64,000 bases of DNA from an uncultured Bacteroidales bacterium (GTDB lineage: Bacteria > Bacteroidota > Bacteroidia > Bacteroidales > Muribaculaceae): NCBI GenBank assembly GCA_947173955.1, contig CAMWHE010000001.1, forward strand, positions 1 to 64,000. The letters are read 5' to 3'. The position numbers and the translations under genes were made by a program. Below the pieces are notes generated by a model. The model searched no databases and was not told the DNA's origin. It saw only the letters and a program-made list of their open reading frames with translations. Of this stretch, positions 37,562 to 46,944 are shown piece by piece; position 1 is the first letter of the stretch, and the number at the start of each line of letters is the position of its first letter.

Positions 37562-38577
37562 AGCCGGCTCTAAAAACTACTCTGCAAGTATTTCTGCCGA
37601 TAGCTATCGGTGGCACTGTAGCGTATTGGCTGTTTCGCAAAGACTTTAATGCCGAGGCTTTAAAATCGCTTGAATTTAACACAAGCACTCTGCTTGGTAT
37701 TACTCTTGCACTGCTCTTCTTTGCCGGCAGAGAATTAGGACTGATTATGAGATTCCGATCTCTGACAAATAATCAACTACGCATCAGTCAGGCTACAAGA
37801 GTCACGTTTCTGTGTGAATTTACATCTTGTATTACACCGACCTCCGTGGGAGGTAGCGCAGCAAGTATGCTTTTTCTCAATAAAGAGGGTATCAAATTAG
37901 GTCAAGCGACTACAATAACATTTATTACCCTCTTTTTTGACGAGCTGTTCATTGTGATTGCCGCTCCGTTTGTATTTGCACTGATTTCATATAAAGAGCT
38001 TTTCGGTTTCTCGGCTTCAGGAGACGTTGCTCACGACCTTCAGGTCGGATTCTGGATTGTTTATGGCATAATAGCTGCCTGGGCTCTGATTTTATGGCTC
38101 GGAATTTTCAGGGCGCCAAATAAAGTAAAATGGCTGATCATTAAGTTTTTTAGTCTTCCAATTCTGCGACGTTGGAAACATTCGGCTGAAAAAACTGCTA
38201 CAGATATGGTTGACACGTCAAAGTCGCTGAAAGACATCAAGCTTAGCTTCTGGTTAAAAATTATGGGATGGACATCCTTTTCCTGGGTATGTCGCTTCCT
38301 TGTAGTCAACGCCCTGCTACTTGGACTGGCCGGAGGTGTTGATCAGATGATCGTCTTTGGCCGCCAGCTGATAGTCTGGGTTTTACTGATGTTTACTCCG
38401 ACTCCCGGAGGTAGCGGCATCAGTGAATGGATTTTCAAAGAGTATTACGGCGATATGCTAAGTAGCGGAGCCCTCATAATGGTAGTTGCACTCTCATGGA
38501 GAGTATTGACATATTATATTTATTTAGCTATTGGAGTATTTTTATTACCTTCACTTACAAAACGCAACAAGATATGA
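37558..38577 (+). CDS. flippase-like integral membrane protein (LPG synthase TM / AglD-type)
   Basis: The 339-residue inner-membrane protein has about eight hydrophobic segments and the family's conserved loops: TSCITPTSVGGSAAS in the middle and FTPTPGGSGISE near the C-terminus. These features define the UPF0104/lysylphosphatidylglycerol synthase transmembrane family, several of which move or protect lipid-linked intermediates. The cytosolic aminoacyl-transfer domain of MprF is absent. It lies between a barrel protein and kdsB, so a role in envelope lipid or LPS handling is plausible but not shown. Confidence 0.85.
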   Translation: MKPALKTTLQVFLPIAIGGTVAYWLFRKDFNAEALKSLEFNTSTLLGITLALLFFAGRELGLIMRFRSLTNNQLRISQATRVTFLCEFTSCITPTSVGGSAASMLFLNKEGIKLGQATTITFITLFFDELFIVIAAPFVFALISYKELFGFSASGDVAHDLQVGFWIVYGIIAAWALILWLGIFRAPNKVKWLIIKFFSLPILRRWKHSAEKTATDMVDTSKSLKDIKLSFWLKIMGWTSFSWVCRFLVVNALLLGLAGGVDQMIVFGRQLIVWVLLMFTPTPGGSGISEWIFKEYYGDMLSSGALIMVVALSWRVLTYYIYLAIGVFLLPSLTKRNKI

Positions 38578-39338
38578 CTGAACAAGATTTTATTGCAGTT
38601 ATACCGGCAAGATATGCATCTTCGCGATTCCCGGGAAAACCCTTGGCAAAAATCGGCGATATGACTATGATAGAACGTGTCTATCGTCAAGTTAAAAAGG
38701 CTGTTGAAAATGTATATGTAGCTACTGATGATGAGCGCATTGCCAATACTGTTAAAGAATTCGGTGGAAATGTAGTCATGACCGGCACTCATCATAAAAG
38801 CGGCACGGACCGTTGCTATGAGGCATACCTTAATATCGGGTCAAATGCTAAGGTAATTATTAATGTACAGGGAGATGAGCCATTTGTTGACCCGTCTCAG
38901 ATCAGAACAATAAAGGAATGCTTTGCCGACAATGCCACACAAATCGCGACTCTGATCCGTCCGTTCGATCCTTCGCGAGGATTTGAAGCATTGTTTGACA
39001 AAAACACACCTAAAGTTGTCATTGATAACGATATGTATGCACTGTATTTCAGCCGATCAATTATCCCATACGTGCGTAACTACGAATGGAATGAATGGGT
39101 CGACAAAACACAATACTATACGCATATCGGAATGTATGCATATCGGGCAGACATCCTGAAAGAAATAACCGCATTGCCACAGTCTTCTCTGGAGATCGCA
39201 GAATCGCTGGAGCAGTTGCGCTGGTTGCAGAACGGTTATAAAATCAAAACCGGGATGTCAAAGTGTCCGACAATCGGGATAGATACTCCTGATGACCTCG
39301 AACGCGCACGTAAATATGTAACTGAGCATCATGACTGA
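38574..39338 (+). CDS. kdsB: 3-deoxy-manno-octulosonate cytidylyltransferase
   Basis: I start at 38574 (MTEQDFIAVIPARYASSRFPGK), where ATGA overlaps the preceding stop; an upstream in-frame ATG at 38496 would run through coding sequence of the flippase gene. The 254-residue enzyme activates Kdo with CTP for lipopolysaccharide core synthesis. ARYASSRFPGKPLA is the nucleotide-binding signature, and VQGDEPFVDP holds the metal Asp. Ending TGA overlaps the next gene by 8 bases (ATGACTGA). Confidence 0.96.
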   Translation: MTEQDFIAVIPARYASSRFPGKPLAKIGDMTMIERVYRQVKKAVENVYVATDDERIANTVKEFGGNVVMTGTHHKSGTDRCYEAYLNIGSNAKVIINVQGDEPFVDPSQIRTIKECFADNATQIATLIRPFDPSRGFEALFDKNTPKVVIDNDMYALYFSRSIIPYVRNYEWNEWVDKTQYYTHIGMYAYRADILKEITALPQSSLEIAESLEQLRWLQNGYKIKTGMSKCPTIGIDTPDDLERARKYVTEHHD

Positions 39339-40623
39339 TCGTAAACAACATCTTCCGATAAGCGACATCCCGTACCTAAAGGAGCCCAAAGTCGAATGTA
39401 TCACGCTCGACAATGGCATAAAGGTACTGATGCTTAACAGCGGAGACGAAGGCGTTACAAGAATCACATTCTCATGGCAAGGAGGGCAATACGAAAGTAC
39501 TGCCCCTGCCGCATCATATCTACTGACTAAACTTCTGAAGGACAGTAATCCGGATCTATCTGCAAATGGAATGGCGGATCTTCTTGATTCCTGCGGAGCA
39601 TGGGTCACTTCTGAACTAAAGAGCCACTACATGGCCCTTTCACTATTTACTATCAACTCTCAATTGCATAATGTACTTCCGGCAATCATCGATACCATCA
39701 ATCGTCCGGTATTCCCTGAAGCCGAGACCGAACTACTCAAGACACAAAGCGCGTCCAGATTTGAGCTGATCAGTAAAAAAGTAACATTTCTTGCCCAGGA
39801 ACTTGAGAATGGCCGAATATTCGGTAAGGGGCATCCTGCATCACTTACACCCCGACCGGATGACTATCTGAAAGTATCTGTTTCTGATCTACAAATGCAA
39901 TATGCCACAATGTATCAGGGGCAAGCTCCGGTGGTCTATATAGCCGGCAAAATCGATGAATCTGTAAGAGCTCTTATCCTTTGTGAATTAAGCCGCATCA
40001 ACACTGTAAACGAACTGACAACACCACTTGATCTGCGACCATTTTCGCCCGGTAAACCCGGAATTGAGCGTATCGATAAACCGGATTCTCTACAAAGTGC
40101 TCTACTGATAACCATGCCGGCGATCCCACGCAAGCATCCGGATTACGAAAAACTTCGGGCGGTCGTCATTGCGCTTGGAGGTTATTTCGGCAGCAGACTG
40201 ATGACAACCATACGCGAAGAAAAGGGACTGACCTACGGAATCTCAGCAGCTTTGCTTGGGCACCGTGAAGGAAGTTTTATAACTATATCGAGCCAGTGTG
40301 ATAATTCTTATACCGAATTGGTTATACGTGAAGTTCTAAACGAAATACATCGCCTCGCGACCGAGCCAATGACGCAATCAGAGCTGACGACGCTGAAACG
40401 ATATATCAGAAGCATTCTGGCGGCCACTTTTGACACGCCATTTTCAGCAATGGACTATTTTACGGCTCACCGACATATCGGGACTCCTCTCGACTATCTC
40501 CATCGCCAGCAATACGCTCTGGAGCAACTCACGCCGGAAACGATTATGCAACTGGCTTCTGAATATCTTGATAAGCCGGCAAAGTATATATCGGTTGCAG
40601 GAAAAATTACATCAAAAAAATGA
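39331..40623 (+). CDS. M16 peptidase homologue lacking the zinc motif
   Basis: The 430-residue protein has the two-fold M16 (pitrilysin-like) architecture, with ITLDNGIKVLML at the start and the C-half REEKGLTYGISA typical of M16 substrate binding. The HxxEH zinc motif expected near residues 60-70 is missing (the region reads SYLLTKLLKDS), so it is probably not a protease itself. Inactive M16 subunits often pair with an active one, but none is adjacent. It is the last gene of the operon with kdsB. Confidence 0.82.
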   Translation: MTDRKQHLPISDIPYLKEPKVECITLDNGIKVLMLNSGDEGVTRITFSWQGGQYESTAPAASYLLTKLLKDSNPDLSANGMADLLDSCGAWVTSELKSHYMALSLFTINSQLHNVLPAIIDTINRPVFPEAETELLKTQSASRFELISKKVTFLAQELENGRIFGKGHPASLTPRPDDYLKVSVSDLQMQYATMYQGQAPVVYIAGKIDESVRALILCELSRINTVNELTTPLDLRPFSPGKPGIERIDKPDSLQSALLITMPAIPRKHPDYEKLRAVVIALGGYFGSRLMTTIREEKGLTYGISAALLGHREGSFITISSQCDNSYTELVIREVLNEIHRLATEPMTQSELTTLKRYIRSILAATFDTPFSAMDYFTAHRHIGTPLDYLHRQQYALEQLTPETIMQLASEYLDKPAKYISVAGKITSKK

Positions 40624-40658
40624 TGATGTAAAATAAAGAAAGAGTGGATATCTTTTTG

Positions 40659-40666
40659 TAAATTTG
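40659..40666 (+). promoter_or_regulatory. -7 box for pfp
   Basis: TAAATTTG fits the consensus, about 50 bases before the start codon. A -33 TTG at the usual distance is not seen. Confidence 0.55.
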
Positions 40667-40717
40667 CATCAGAAAACTAATAAAACCCAAATCATTAATT
40701 ATAACTAAGCCAATTCA

Positions 40718-42367
40718 ATGAAGAAAAGCGCTTTACAGAAAGCTCGCGCTGCTTATGAGCCCAAGCTTCCCATCGTACTGACCGGTGCAGTCAAAGCTGT
40801 AGCCGGTGAAGCAACAACATCCGTTGCCGACCAAGATGCCATCAAGGCACTGTTCCCCAACACTTATGGTCTGCCCGAGCTTAAGTTTGAAAAAGATACA
40901 ACAGCCACAGCCGGCAAAGCCATCAATGTAGGTGTAATTCTTTCAGGTGGTCAGGCTCCCGGCGGTCACAACGTAATCAGCGGTCTTTTCGACGGCATCA
41001 AGAAAGTCAATAAAAACAGCCGTCTCTACGGATTCCTGATGGGTCCCGGCGGATTTGTAGACCACAAATATATCGAGCTTACATCCGACATTATCGATGA
41101 ATATCGCAATACAGGCGGTTTCGACATCATCGGCTCCGGTCGTACCAAACTTGAAAAGAAAGAACAATTCGACAAGGGTCTTGAAATTCTCAAAGAACTC
41201 GGAATCAACGCTCTTGTAATTATCGGTGGTGATGACTCCAATACCAATGCCGCCGTGCTCGCCGAATACTACAAGCAGATCAGCGCAGGCGTTCAGGTTA
41301 TCGGATGCCCCAAGACTATCGACGGCGACCTCAAGAACGAGCAGATCGAAACTTCATTCGGCTTTGATACAGCAACTAAAGTCTACTCTGAAGTTATCGG
41401 CAATATTGAGCGCGACTGCAACTCTGCACGCAAATACTGGCACTTTATCAAGCTTATGGGTCGTTCTGCATCCCACATCGCTCTTGAATGCGCTCTCCAG
41501 ACTCAGCCTAATATCTGCATCATCTCTGAAGAAGTTGAAGCTAAGAACATGACCCTTAACGAAGTCGTTGACAGCATCGCCAATGTTGTAGCCGAAAGAG
41601 CAAAATACGGCAACAACTTCGGAACTGTCCTTATTCCCGAAGGTCTCATCGAATTTATTCCCGCTGTAAAGAAACTTATCGCCGAGCTTAACGAACTTCT
41701 CGCAGCCAAAGCAGACGAATTTGCAGCTGTAGCTCCTGAAAATCAGCGCGAATACATCATCAAGAATCTCAGCGCTGAAAATGCCGCCACATACGAATCT
41801 CTTCCCGCCGGCGTAGCCCGTCAGCTCAGCCTTGACCGCGACCCCCACGGCAATGTGCAGGTATCACTCATCGAAACCGAGAAGCTCCTGTCTGAAATGG
41901 TTGGCAAACGCCTTGCCGCTATGAAGGCTGAAGGCAAATACGATGGTAAGTTCTCTGCCCTCCACCATTTCTTCGGCTATGAAGGTCGATGCGCGGCTCC
42001 CTCTAACTTTGATGCTGACTATTGCTATGCACTCGGTTACAATGCTTCATGTCTGATCAATGCCGGAGTAACCGGTTACATGTCATCTGTGCGCAATTTG
42101 ACGAAGCCCTCAATTCAGTGGATTGCAGGGGGTATACCTATTACTATGATGATGAATATGGAACGCCGCAATGGTGAGATGAAGCCTGTCATCCAAAAAG
42201 CACTTGTTCGTTTGGATGGTGCACCCTTCAAGAAATTTGCAGCTCAGCGTGACGACTGGTCAATCAACACTTGCTTCGTATATCCCGGTCCCATACAATA
42301 CTTTGGTCCGGCAGAAGTATGCGACCAGCCTACCCTCACGCTTAAATACGAACATGAAAATAAATGA
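40718..42367 (+). CDS. pfp: diphosphate-dependent 6-phosphofructokinase, long form
   Basis: The 549-residue enzyme reversibly phosphorylates fructose 6-phosphate with pyrophosphate. The GGDDSNTNA motif (170-178) carries the Asp that excludes ATP (ATP enzymes have GGDGS), and [10 protein letters not shown] (198-207) supports PPi use. The length and insert match the clade shared with plants and Bacteroidetes. Reversibility would suit a lineage that stores glycogen. It is a single gene with its own terminator. Confidence 0.95.
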   Translation: MKKSALQKARAAYEPKLPIVLTGAVKAVAGEATTSVADQDAIKALFPNTYGLPELKFEKDTTATAGKAINVGVILSGGQAPGGHNVISGLFDGIKKVNKNSRLYGFLMGPGGFVDHKYIELTSDIIDEYRNTGGFDIIGSGRTKLEKKEQFDKGLEILKELGINALVIIGGDDSNTNAAVLAEYYKQISAGVQVIGCPKTIDGDLKNEQIETSFGFDTATKVYSEVIGNIERDCNSARKYWHFIKLMGRSASHIALECALQTQPNICIISEEVEAKNMTLNEVVDSIANVVAERAKYGNNFGTVLIPEGLIEFIPAVKKLIAELNELLAAKADEFAAVAPENQREYIIKNLSAENAATYESLPAGVARQLSLDRDPHGNVQVSLIETEKLLSEMVGKRLAAMKAEGKYDGKFSALHHFFGYEGRCAAPSNFDADYCYALGYNASCLINAGVTGYMSSVRNLTKPSIQWIAGGIPITMMMNMERRNGEMKPVIQKALVRLDGAPFKKFAAQRDDWSINTCFVYPGPIQYFGPAEVCDQPTLTLKYEHENK

Positions 42368-42452
42368 TCAGCCGTCAGGCAACTGACAGTTGACTTCTCA
42401 TGAGCCGGAGAAGCTAACTAATTACGGTTCAGCCTAACTAACAGCTTGCAGC

Positions 42453-42490
42453 AAAGAGAGTCGAGTCATATAAATGACACGGCTCTCTTT
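42453..42490 (+). terminator. terminator after pfp
   Basis: AAAGAGAG and the following CGAGTCAT pair with ATGACACGGCTCTCTTT (17 positions with one mismatch and one G-U), loop ATAA, then CTTTTT. Confidence 0.85.
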
Positions 42491-42595
42491 CTTTTTAAGC
42501 AAATAAAAGCACTAACAGATGTTAAACACATTGACAAATTAGGTCTCCGGCTCAAAGTTTTCGATTTAAAACGCGCAAGATATTTTAAAATTTAT

Positions 42596-42603
42596 TAATT
42601 TTG
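42596..42603 (+). promoter_or_regulatory. -7 box for the nag operon
   Basis: TAATTTTG, followed by a leader of roughly 75 bases. The -33 element is not clear, which could mean activator dependence. Confidence 0.5.
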
Positions 42604-42685
42604 TAGCATAAAGGGCTGATGAAGCCTGAAAAAGGATAATTAACGGCATAAGGCCATATCATACTTCTCTCTCAAAAATCTTTAA

Positions 42686-43873
42686 ATGACACAAAGCATT
42701 GTCAACGGTAAACTTCTTATGCCTGACGGCAGCATCCTGTCCGATGGATATATTACTGTAACTGATGACACCATCACATCCATAGGCAAAGGGCACCCGG
42801 ATATTGAGTCCCACAGCATCATAGATGCCGGCGGCCATTATTTGTCGCCCGGATTCATTGACCTTCATACGCATGGAGCCGGGGGTGCCGATCTAATGGA
42901 TGGAACGGTTGACAGCTACCTGACCGTAGCACGAACACACGCCAGATACGGCACTACTGCATTTCTACCTACAACCCTCACATGTCCCGACGAAGAACTT
43001 TTTGAAGCATTCAGAGTTTTTAAAGAGGCTAAACTTGCCAATACGGATGGAGCGAGAATGCTTGGACTGCATCTGGAAGGCCCATACTTTGCTTATAGCC
43101 AACGTGGAGCCCAAGATCCTGCGAATCTAAAAAATCCGGAACCTGAACATTACAACCGAATTTTTGAAGCGACCGACGACATTCTCCGTTGGAGCGTTGC
43201 TCCTGAATTACCCGGCGCCATGGAATTCGGACGGATCCTGAAGCATAAAGGCATTATCGCTTCTGTCGGGCATACTGACGCCATTACATCCGAAGTCATT
43301 GAAAGCCATAAGAACGGCTATACTCTTATGACACATTTCTATTCCGCCATGTCAGGCGTAACGCGCCGGAATGCCTTCAGATATGGTGGCGCGGTAGAAG
43401 CCGGCTATCTTCTCGATGATATGGATGTGGAAATAATTGCAGACGGAATCCATCTCCCCAAAGAATTGCTGCAGCTTATATATAAGATCAAAGGGCCTGA
43501 CCGTATTGCCCTTATAACCGACTCCATGCGTGCAGCGGGTATGCCTGAAGGTGAGTATAAGCTCGGAAGCCTGAAAGAAGGTCAAACTGTCATCGTAGAG
43601 GACGGCGTAGCCAAGTTGATGGATCGTTCTGCATTCGCAGGCAGTGTCGCCACGGCGGACCGTCTTGTTCGCACAATGGTGAATATTGCGGAAGTACCGT
43701 TGACAGATGCTGTCAGGATGATTACAGCAACCCCGGCACGTATCCTCGGAATGCAACATCTCTATGGATCCCTCTCGGCAGGAAATAAAGCCGATATCGT
43801 AATCTTTGACGATAATATCAATATAATGCGGACTATCATCGGCGGTAAATCCGTTTATAAAGCAATTGATTAA
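42686..43873 (+). CDS. nagA: N-acetylglucosamine-6-phosphate deacetylase
   Basis: The 395-residue amidohydrolase removes acetate from GlcNAc-6-P. FIDLHTHGAGG (57-67) is the N-terminal metal site, HLEGPYF the Glu ligand region, SVGHTDA a His ligand and TDSMRAAG the catalytic Asp motif. It is first in an operon with a sugar permease and nagB. Confidence 0.96.
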   Translation: MTQSIVNGKLLMPDGSILSDGYITVTDDTITSIGKGHPDIESHSIIDAGGHYLSPGFIDLHTHGAGGADLMDGTVDSYLTVARTHARYGTTAFLPTTLTCPDEELFEAFRVFKEAKLANTDGARMLGLHLEGPYFAYSQRGAQDPANLKNPEPEHYNRIFEATDDILRWSVAPELPGAMEFGRILKHKGIIASVGHTDAITSEVIESHKNGYTLMTHFYSAMSGVTRRNAFRYGGAVEAGYLLDDMDVEIIADGIHLPKELLQLIYKIKGPDRIALITDSMRAAGMPEGEYKLGSLKEGQTVIVEDGVAKLMDRSAFAGSVATADRLVRTMVNIAEVPLTDAVRMITATPARILGMQHLYGSLSAGNKADIVIFDDNINIMRTIIGGKSVYKAID

Positions 43874-43899
43874 TATAACCGACAACAACACCTCTCTCT

Positions 43900-45222
43900 A
43901 TGTCATCTCTTTCTACTGTCAAGACGTCGGATAAAAGGACTATGATCACAGGCATAGCCATGATCGGAGTCGTCTTTTTCATAATGGGATTTGTATCATG
44001 GGTAAACTCCATACTGATTCCATTCTTCAAGCTTGCATGCCAGCTGACTACATTCCAGTCTTACTTTGTAACTTTCGCTTTCTACATTGCATATCTTGTA
44101 ATGTCGATCCCTGTCGCATATATGCTCAAGCGTACAGGCTACAAGCGGGGACTGACCTACGGATTCCTCATGCTCGCGTTTGGAGCCGCCCTATTCATCC
44201 CGGCTGCTCTCAGTCGCGCATTTCCGCTCTTCCTGACCGGTCTGTTTACAATGGGTACCGGTCTTGCCGTGCTACAGTCAGCCGCAAACCCGTATATTAC
44301 CATTATTGGCCCGATCGAGACGGCTGCCCGACGCATCAGCATCATGGGCGTATGCAATAAATTTGCCGGCATCATATCGCCTCTTATCTTTTCCGCAGTA
44401 GTATTGGGTAAGAGCAAAGCTACAATTGCGCAACTCGACAATAATCTCCTCCACGGCGCGGATAAAGACGCGGCTTTACAGCAACTGCTAAATGGTGTCA
44501 TCATGCCATATGCAGTGTTAGCTTGTCTGCTTATCGCAATAGGACTATGGATTTACTATTCCAAATTACCTGACATCAATCCAGAAAACGAGGATGAGAC
44601 AGTCTCACACTCTACCGAGGGCAAGACATCGGTATTTCAGTTTCCCTACCTTGTGTTAGGAGTTCTCGCTCTCTTCTTCCATGTTGGTTCACAGGTAATT
44701 GCCATTGACACTATCATAAGCTATGCTGATTCTATGGGAATCGGCCTCGAGGAAGCCAAGGTATTTCCATCATTCACACTGGGAGCTACGCTTATCGGAT
44801 ACCTTTTGGGGATTACTCTGATACCACGGTATATCTCTCAGAAAAACGCACTTATCGTTTGCACGATCATTGGACTTTTACTTTCCATAGGAGTCCTTTT
44901 CATACATACTGATGTCACCATATTCGGCCACCACAGTTCTCTTTCAATATGGCTGCTGGCCGCTCTCGGATTCCCGAACTCCCTGATATATGCCGGCATC
45001 TGGCCCCACGCCATACGCAATCTCGGCAGATTTACCAAAATTGGTTCTTCTCTTCTCGTCATGGCGCTCTGCGGTAATGCCATCATGCCGCAAATCTACG
45101 CACTGATAGCTCAAAAGACTACATTGCAGACCGGTTATATAGTTCTTATCCCCTGCTTCCTCTATCTGATCTGGTATGCTACCTGCGGATATAAAATTAC
45201 ATCATGGAAATCAAAGAAATAA
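43900..45222 (+). CDS. nagP: FHS-family sugar permease, likely for N-acetylglucosamine
   Basis: The 440-residue major facilitator has twelve predicted helices and the FHS (fucose/glucose-galactose) family hallmarks such as FFIMGFVSWVNSILIPFFK and SAANPYITIIGP. Position between nagA and nagB argues for GlcNAc or a related amino sugar. Uptake without a phosphotransferase would need a separate sugar kinase, which is not in the window. The stop is 14 bases before the nagB start I prefer. Confidence 0.88.
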   Translation: MSSLSTVKTSDKRTMITGIAMIGVVFFIMGFVSWVNSILIPFFKLACQLTTFQSYFVTFAFYIAYLVMSIPVAYMLKRTGYKRGLTYGFLMLAFGAALFIPAALSRAFPLFLTGLFTMGTGLAVLQSAANPYITIIGPIETAARRISIMGVCNKFAGIISPLIFSAVVLGKSKATIAQLDNNLLHGADKDAALQQLLNGVIMPYAVLACLLIAIGLWIYYSKLPDINPENEDETVSHSTEGKTSVFQFPYLVLGVLALFFHVGSQVIAIDTIISYADSMGIGLEEAKVFPSFTLGATLIGYLLGITLIPRYISQKNALIVCTIIGLLLSIGVLFIHTDVTIFGHHSSLSIWLLAALGFPNSLIYAGIWPHAIRNLGRFTKIGSSLLVMALCGNAIMPQIYALIAQKTTLQTGYIVLIPCFLYLIWYATCGYKITSWKSKK

Positions 45223-45236
45223 ATACAATAGATACA

Positions 45237-45986
45237 ATGCAAATAGACAATCTCACTTACGAGGTATTCCCTACCCGATCTGATATGGGTAAGAAAGCAG
45301 CTGCTGACGTGTCAGCAGCGATCAAGAAGGCGCTAAATAACAAGGAAGAAATCAGCATTATCTTTGCCGCGGCACCCTCGCAGAATGAATTTCTGGAGTC
45401 ATTGACCGCCGATCCGACAATCGACTGGAGTCGCATAAACGCATATCATATGGACGAGTATATCGGACTTGACGCCGATGCACCTCAAGGCTTCGGGAAC
45501 TTCCTACGTGCCCGCATCTTCGACAAAGTCCCATTTAAATCTGTCAATCTCATTCCCAATAAGCCATCGGATACTGATGAGGCTATTAAGACATATACAG
45601 CCAAACTTAAAAAGACTGGCGTGGACATTACCTGTATGGGTATAGGCGAAAATGGACATATCGCTTTCAACGATCCCCATGTGGCAGATTTTAATGATCC
45701 TAAAATGATGAAAATCGTCGAACTCGACACTAAATGCCGCGAGCAGCAGGTGCATGACGGATGTTTTTCTTCAATTGACAAAGTGCCTACCCACGCATTC
45801 ACTTTAACCATCCCGGTACTGATGTCCGCTGACGAGGTTTTCTGTATGGTACCGGCCGCCACTAAAGCGCAAGCTGTAAAGGAAACTATCAATGGCGAAA
45901 TTTCAGAGAAATGCCCTGCTACAATAATGCGTCGTAAGAGAAACTGCCACCTGTACCTTGATGCCGACAGTGCATCTCTCATTTGA
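45237..45986 (+). CDS. nagB: glucosamine-6-phosphate deaminase (divergent)
   Basis: The 249-residue enzyme should convert GlcN-6-P to fructose 6-phosphate and ammonia. HMDEYIGL and GENGHIAFNDP carry the expected catalytic residues, while the usual TGSTP phosphate loop reads FAAAPSQ, typical of a divergent branch. An alternative start at 45204 would overlap the permease by 19 bases; the start at 45237 gives a normal gap. It completes a catabolic path GlcNAc-6-P to Fru-6-P, which then meets Pfp. Confidence 0.9.
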   Translation: MQIDNLTYEVFPTRSDMGKKAAADVSAAIKKALNNKEEISIIFAAAPSQNEFLESLTADPTIDWSRINAYHMDEYIGLDADAPQGFGNFLRARIFDKVPFKSVNLIPNKPSDTDEAIKTYTAKLKKTGVDITCMGIGENGHIAFNDPHVADFNDPKMMKIVELDTKCREQQVHDGCFSSIDKVPTHAFTLTIPVLMSADEVFCMVPAATKAQAVKETINGEISEKCPATIMRRKRNCHLYLDADSASLI

Positions 45987-46009
45987 TTATTTAAATACAG
46001 CACCAATAG

Positions 46010-46037
46010 GCGACCTCTTCAAATCAGAAGGGGTCGC
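46010..46037. terminator. hairpin between convergent nagB and NlpC/P60 genes
   Basis: GCGACCTCTTC (46010-46020) pairs with GAAGGGGTCGC (46027-46037) with one G-U pair and a 6-base loop. It overlaps the last codons of the minus-strand gene. There is no T run on either side, so termination would be weak. Confidence 0.45.
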
Positions 46038-46737
46038 TTGCATATATGGAGTCAATGGCCATCTCAAGCATCTGATCGAGAGCTTCAGCTTGTAGCTCGG
46101 CTATGCTGTCAGCACGCAATATTTCCGGTGTAATGGCAATTACCTCGGCCACGGGTTCAGCTCTTAATGGCGTATGTTTCAAAACTCGACCTGCCGAATG
46201 ATAGTGCTGGGCGTAATATGTTTCTGAAAGCCGGCTGATGATTACCCCGCGTGAAGATGAAGCATGGATAATCTTCCCGTCGCCGATATATAGCCCTACG
46301 TGAGCTACACTGGCTCCTTTGCGTCTTGATGTAAAGAAGACAAGATCGCCCGGCAATAGATCTTTCTTTGAGATATTCGCAGAATATTGCCTCTGGGCGG
46401 CAGATGTGCGCGGAAGCTTCAGATTGCAACCCTCACGAAATGAATTCATAATCAATGCCGAGCAATCTACGCCGGATTTTGTTGTACCTCCATACAGATA
46501 TTTGGTACCGATCCATCGTTTTGCTGCTTCTATAACGGCCGTAGCATCTCCGGTCAGTACGGCAGGCTGCGCACTGTTTGAGCCTCCTTTTGCACCACCA
46601 ATAAGGTCATTAAGAGAAATTTCCTTTGCATTTTTGGGTGGATGTACAGACGATTTATGCGACCCGCATGACGAGAATGCCCCTACAATAATAAGCGCAC
46701 ACGAAGTCCGATATATATATTTGTTAAGAGTGTTCAT
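46024..46737 (-). CDS. NlpC/P60 lipoprotein, cell-wall peptidase
   Basis: I start at 46737 because a longer frame (46776) begins upstream of the -7 box at 46753-46760. The 237-residue protein has a lipoprotein signal (Cys24 in AFSSCGS), a linker, and an NlpC/P60 domain with Cys92 (VDCSAL), His146 (AHVGLY) and His158 (IIHASS). It would cleave peptidoglycan stem peptides (D-Glu to diamino acid bonds). The acidic C-terminal tail (about 190-237) is unusual for the family. It is divergent from an HtrA protease. Confidence 0.92.
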   Translation of the reverse strand: MNTLNKYIYRTSCALIIVGAFSSCGSHKSSVHPPKNAKEISLNDLIGGAKGGSNSAQPAVLTGDATAVIEAAKRWIGTKYLYGGTTKSGVDCSALIMNSFREGCNLKLPRTSAAQRQYSANISKKDLLPGDLVFFTSRRKGASVAHVGLYIGDGKIIHASSSRGVIISRLSETYYAQHYHSAGRVLKHTPLRAEPVAEVIAITPEILRADSIAELQAEALDQMLEMAIDSIYASDPF

Positions 46738-46752
46738 ATTAGTTGCATAATG

Positions 46753-46760
46753 CAAACTTA
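46753..46760 (-). promoter_or_regulatory. -7 box for the NlpC/P60 gene
   Basis: TAAGTTTG on the minus strand, 16 bases before the chosen ATG. Confidence 0.55.
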
Positions 46761-46824
46761 ATGAAATTTTTCCCATGAACGGCTATTATATTATTAAAAA
46801 AAAATAATCCTTATATTCAAAAGG

Positions 46825-46854
46825 TTGAATAACTGGAATAAACGCTTACTTTTG
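46825..46854 (+). promoter_or_regulatory. promoter of the HtrA gene
   Basis: TTG (46825-46827), 19 bases, TACTTTTG (46847-46854). It overlaps the longest possible reading frame and supports a downstream start at 46945 with a leader of about 85 bases. Confidence 0.8.
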
Positions 46855-46944
46855 CCGTTAGGAAAAGTACTTCTCTCGGCTCTACCACACTTAAGTTTAA
46901 TATTCGGGAGACAATTTATGAATTTATCACATACAGGATTATAT

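Larger units (their letters stand above)
42368..42685. other. intergenic region between pfp and nagA
   Basis: 318 bases. It holds the pfp terminator (42453-42490) and the nagA -7 box (42596-42603), then an 80-base leader. A 13-base inverted repeat CAACTGACAGTTG lies near 42381. No gene or structured RNA is evident. Confidence 0.6.

Noticed and set aside
42378-42395. Palindrome CAACTGACAGTTG after pfp as an operator
   Set aside because: It lies just downstream of a coding gene and before that gene's terminator, far from the nag promoter, so it is more likely a chance feature or part of the 3' end.
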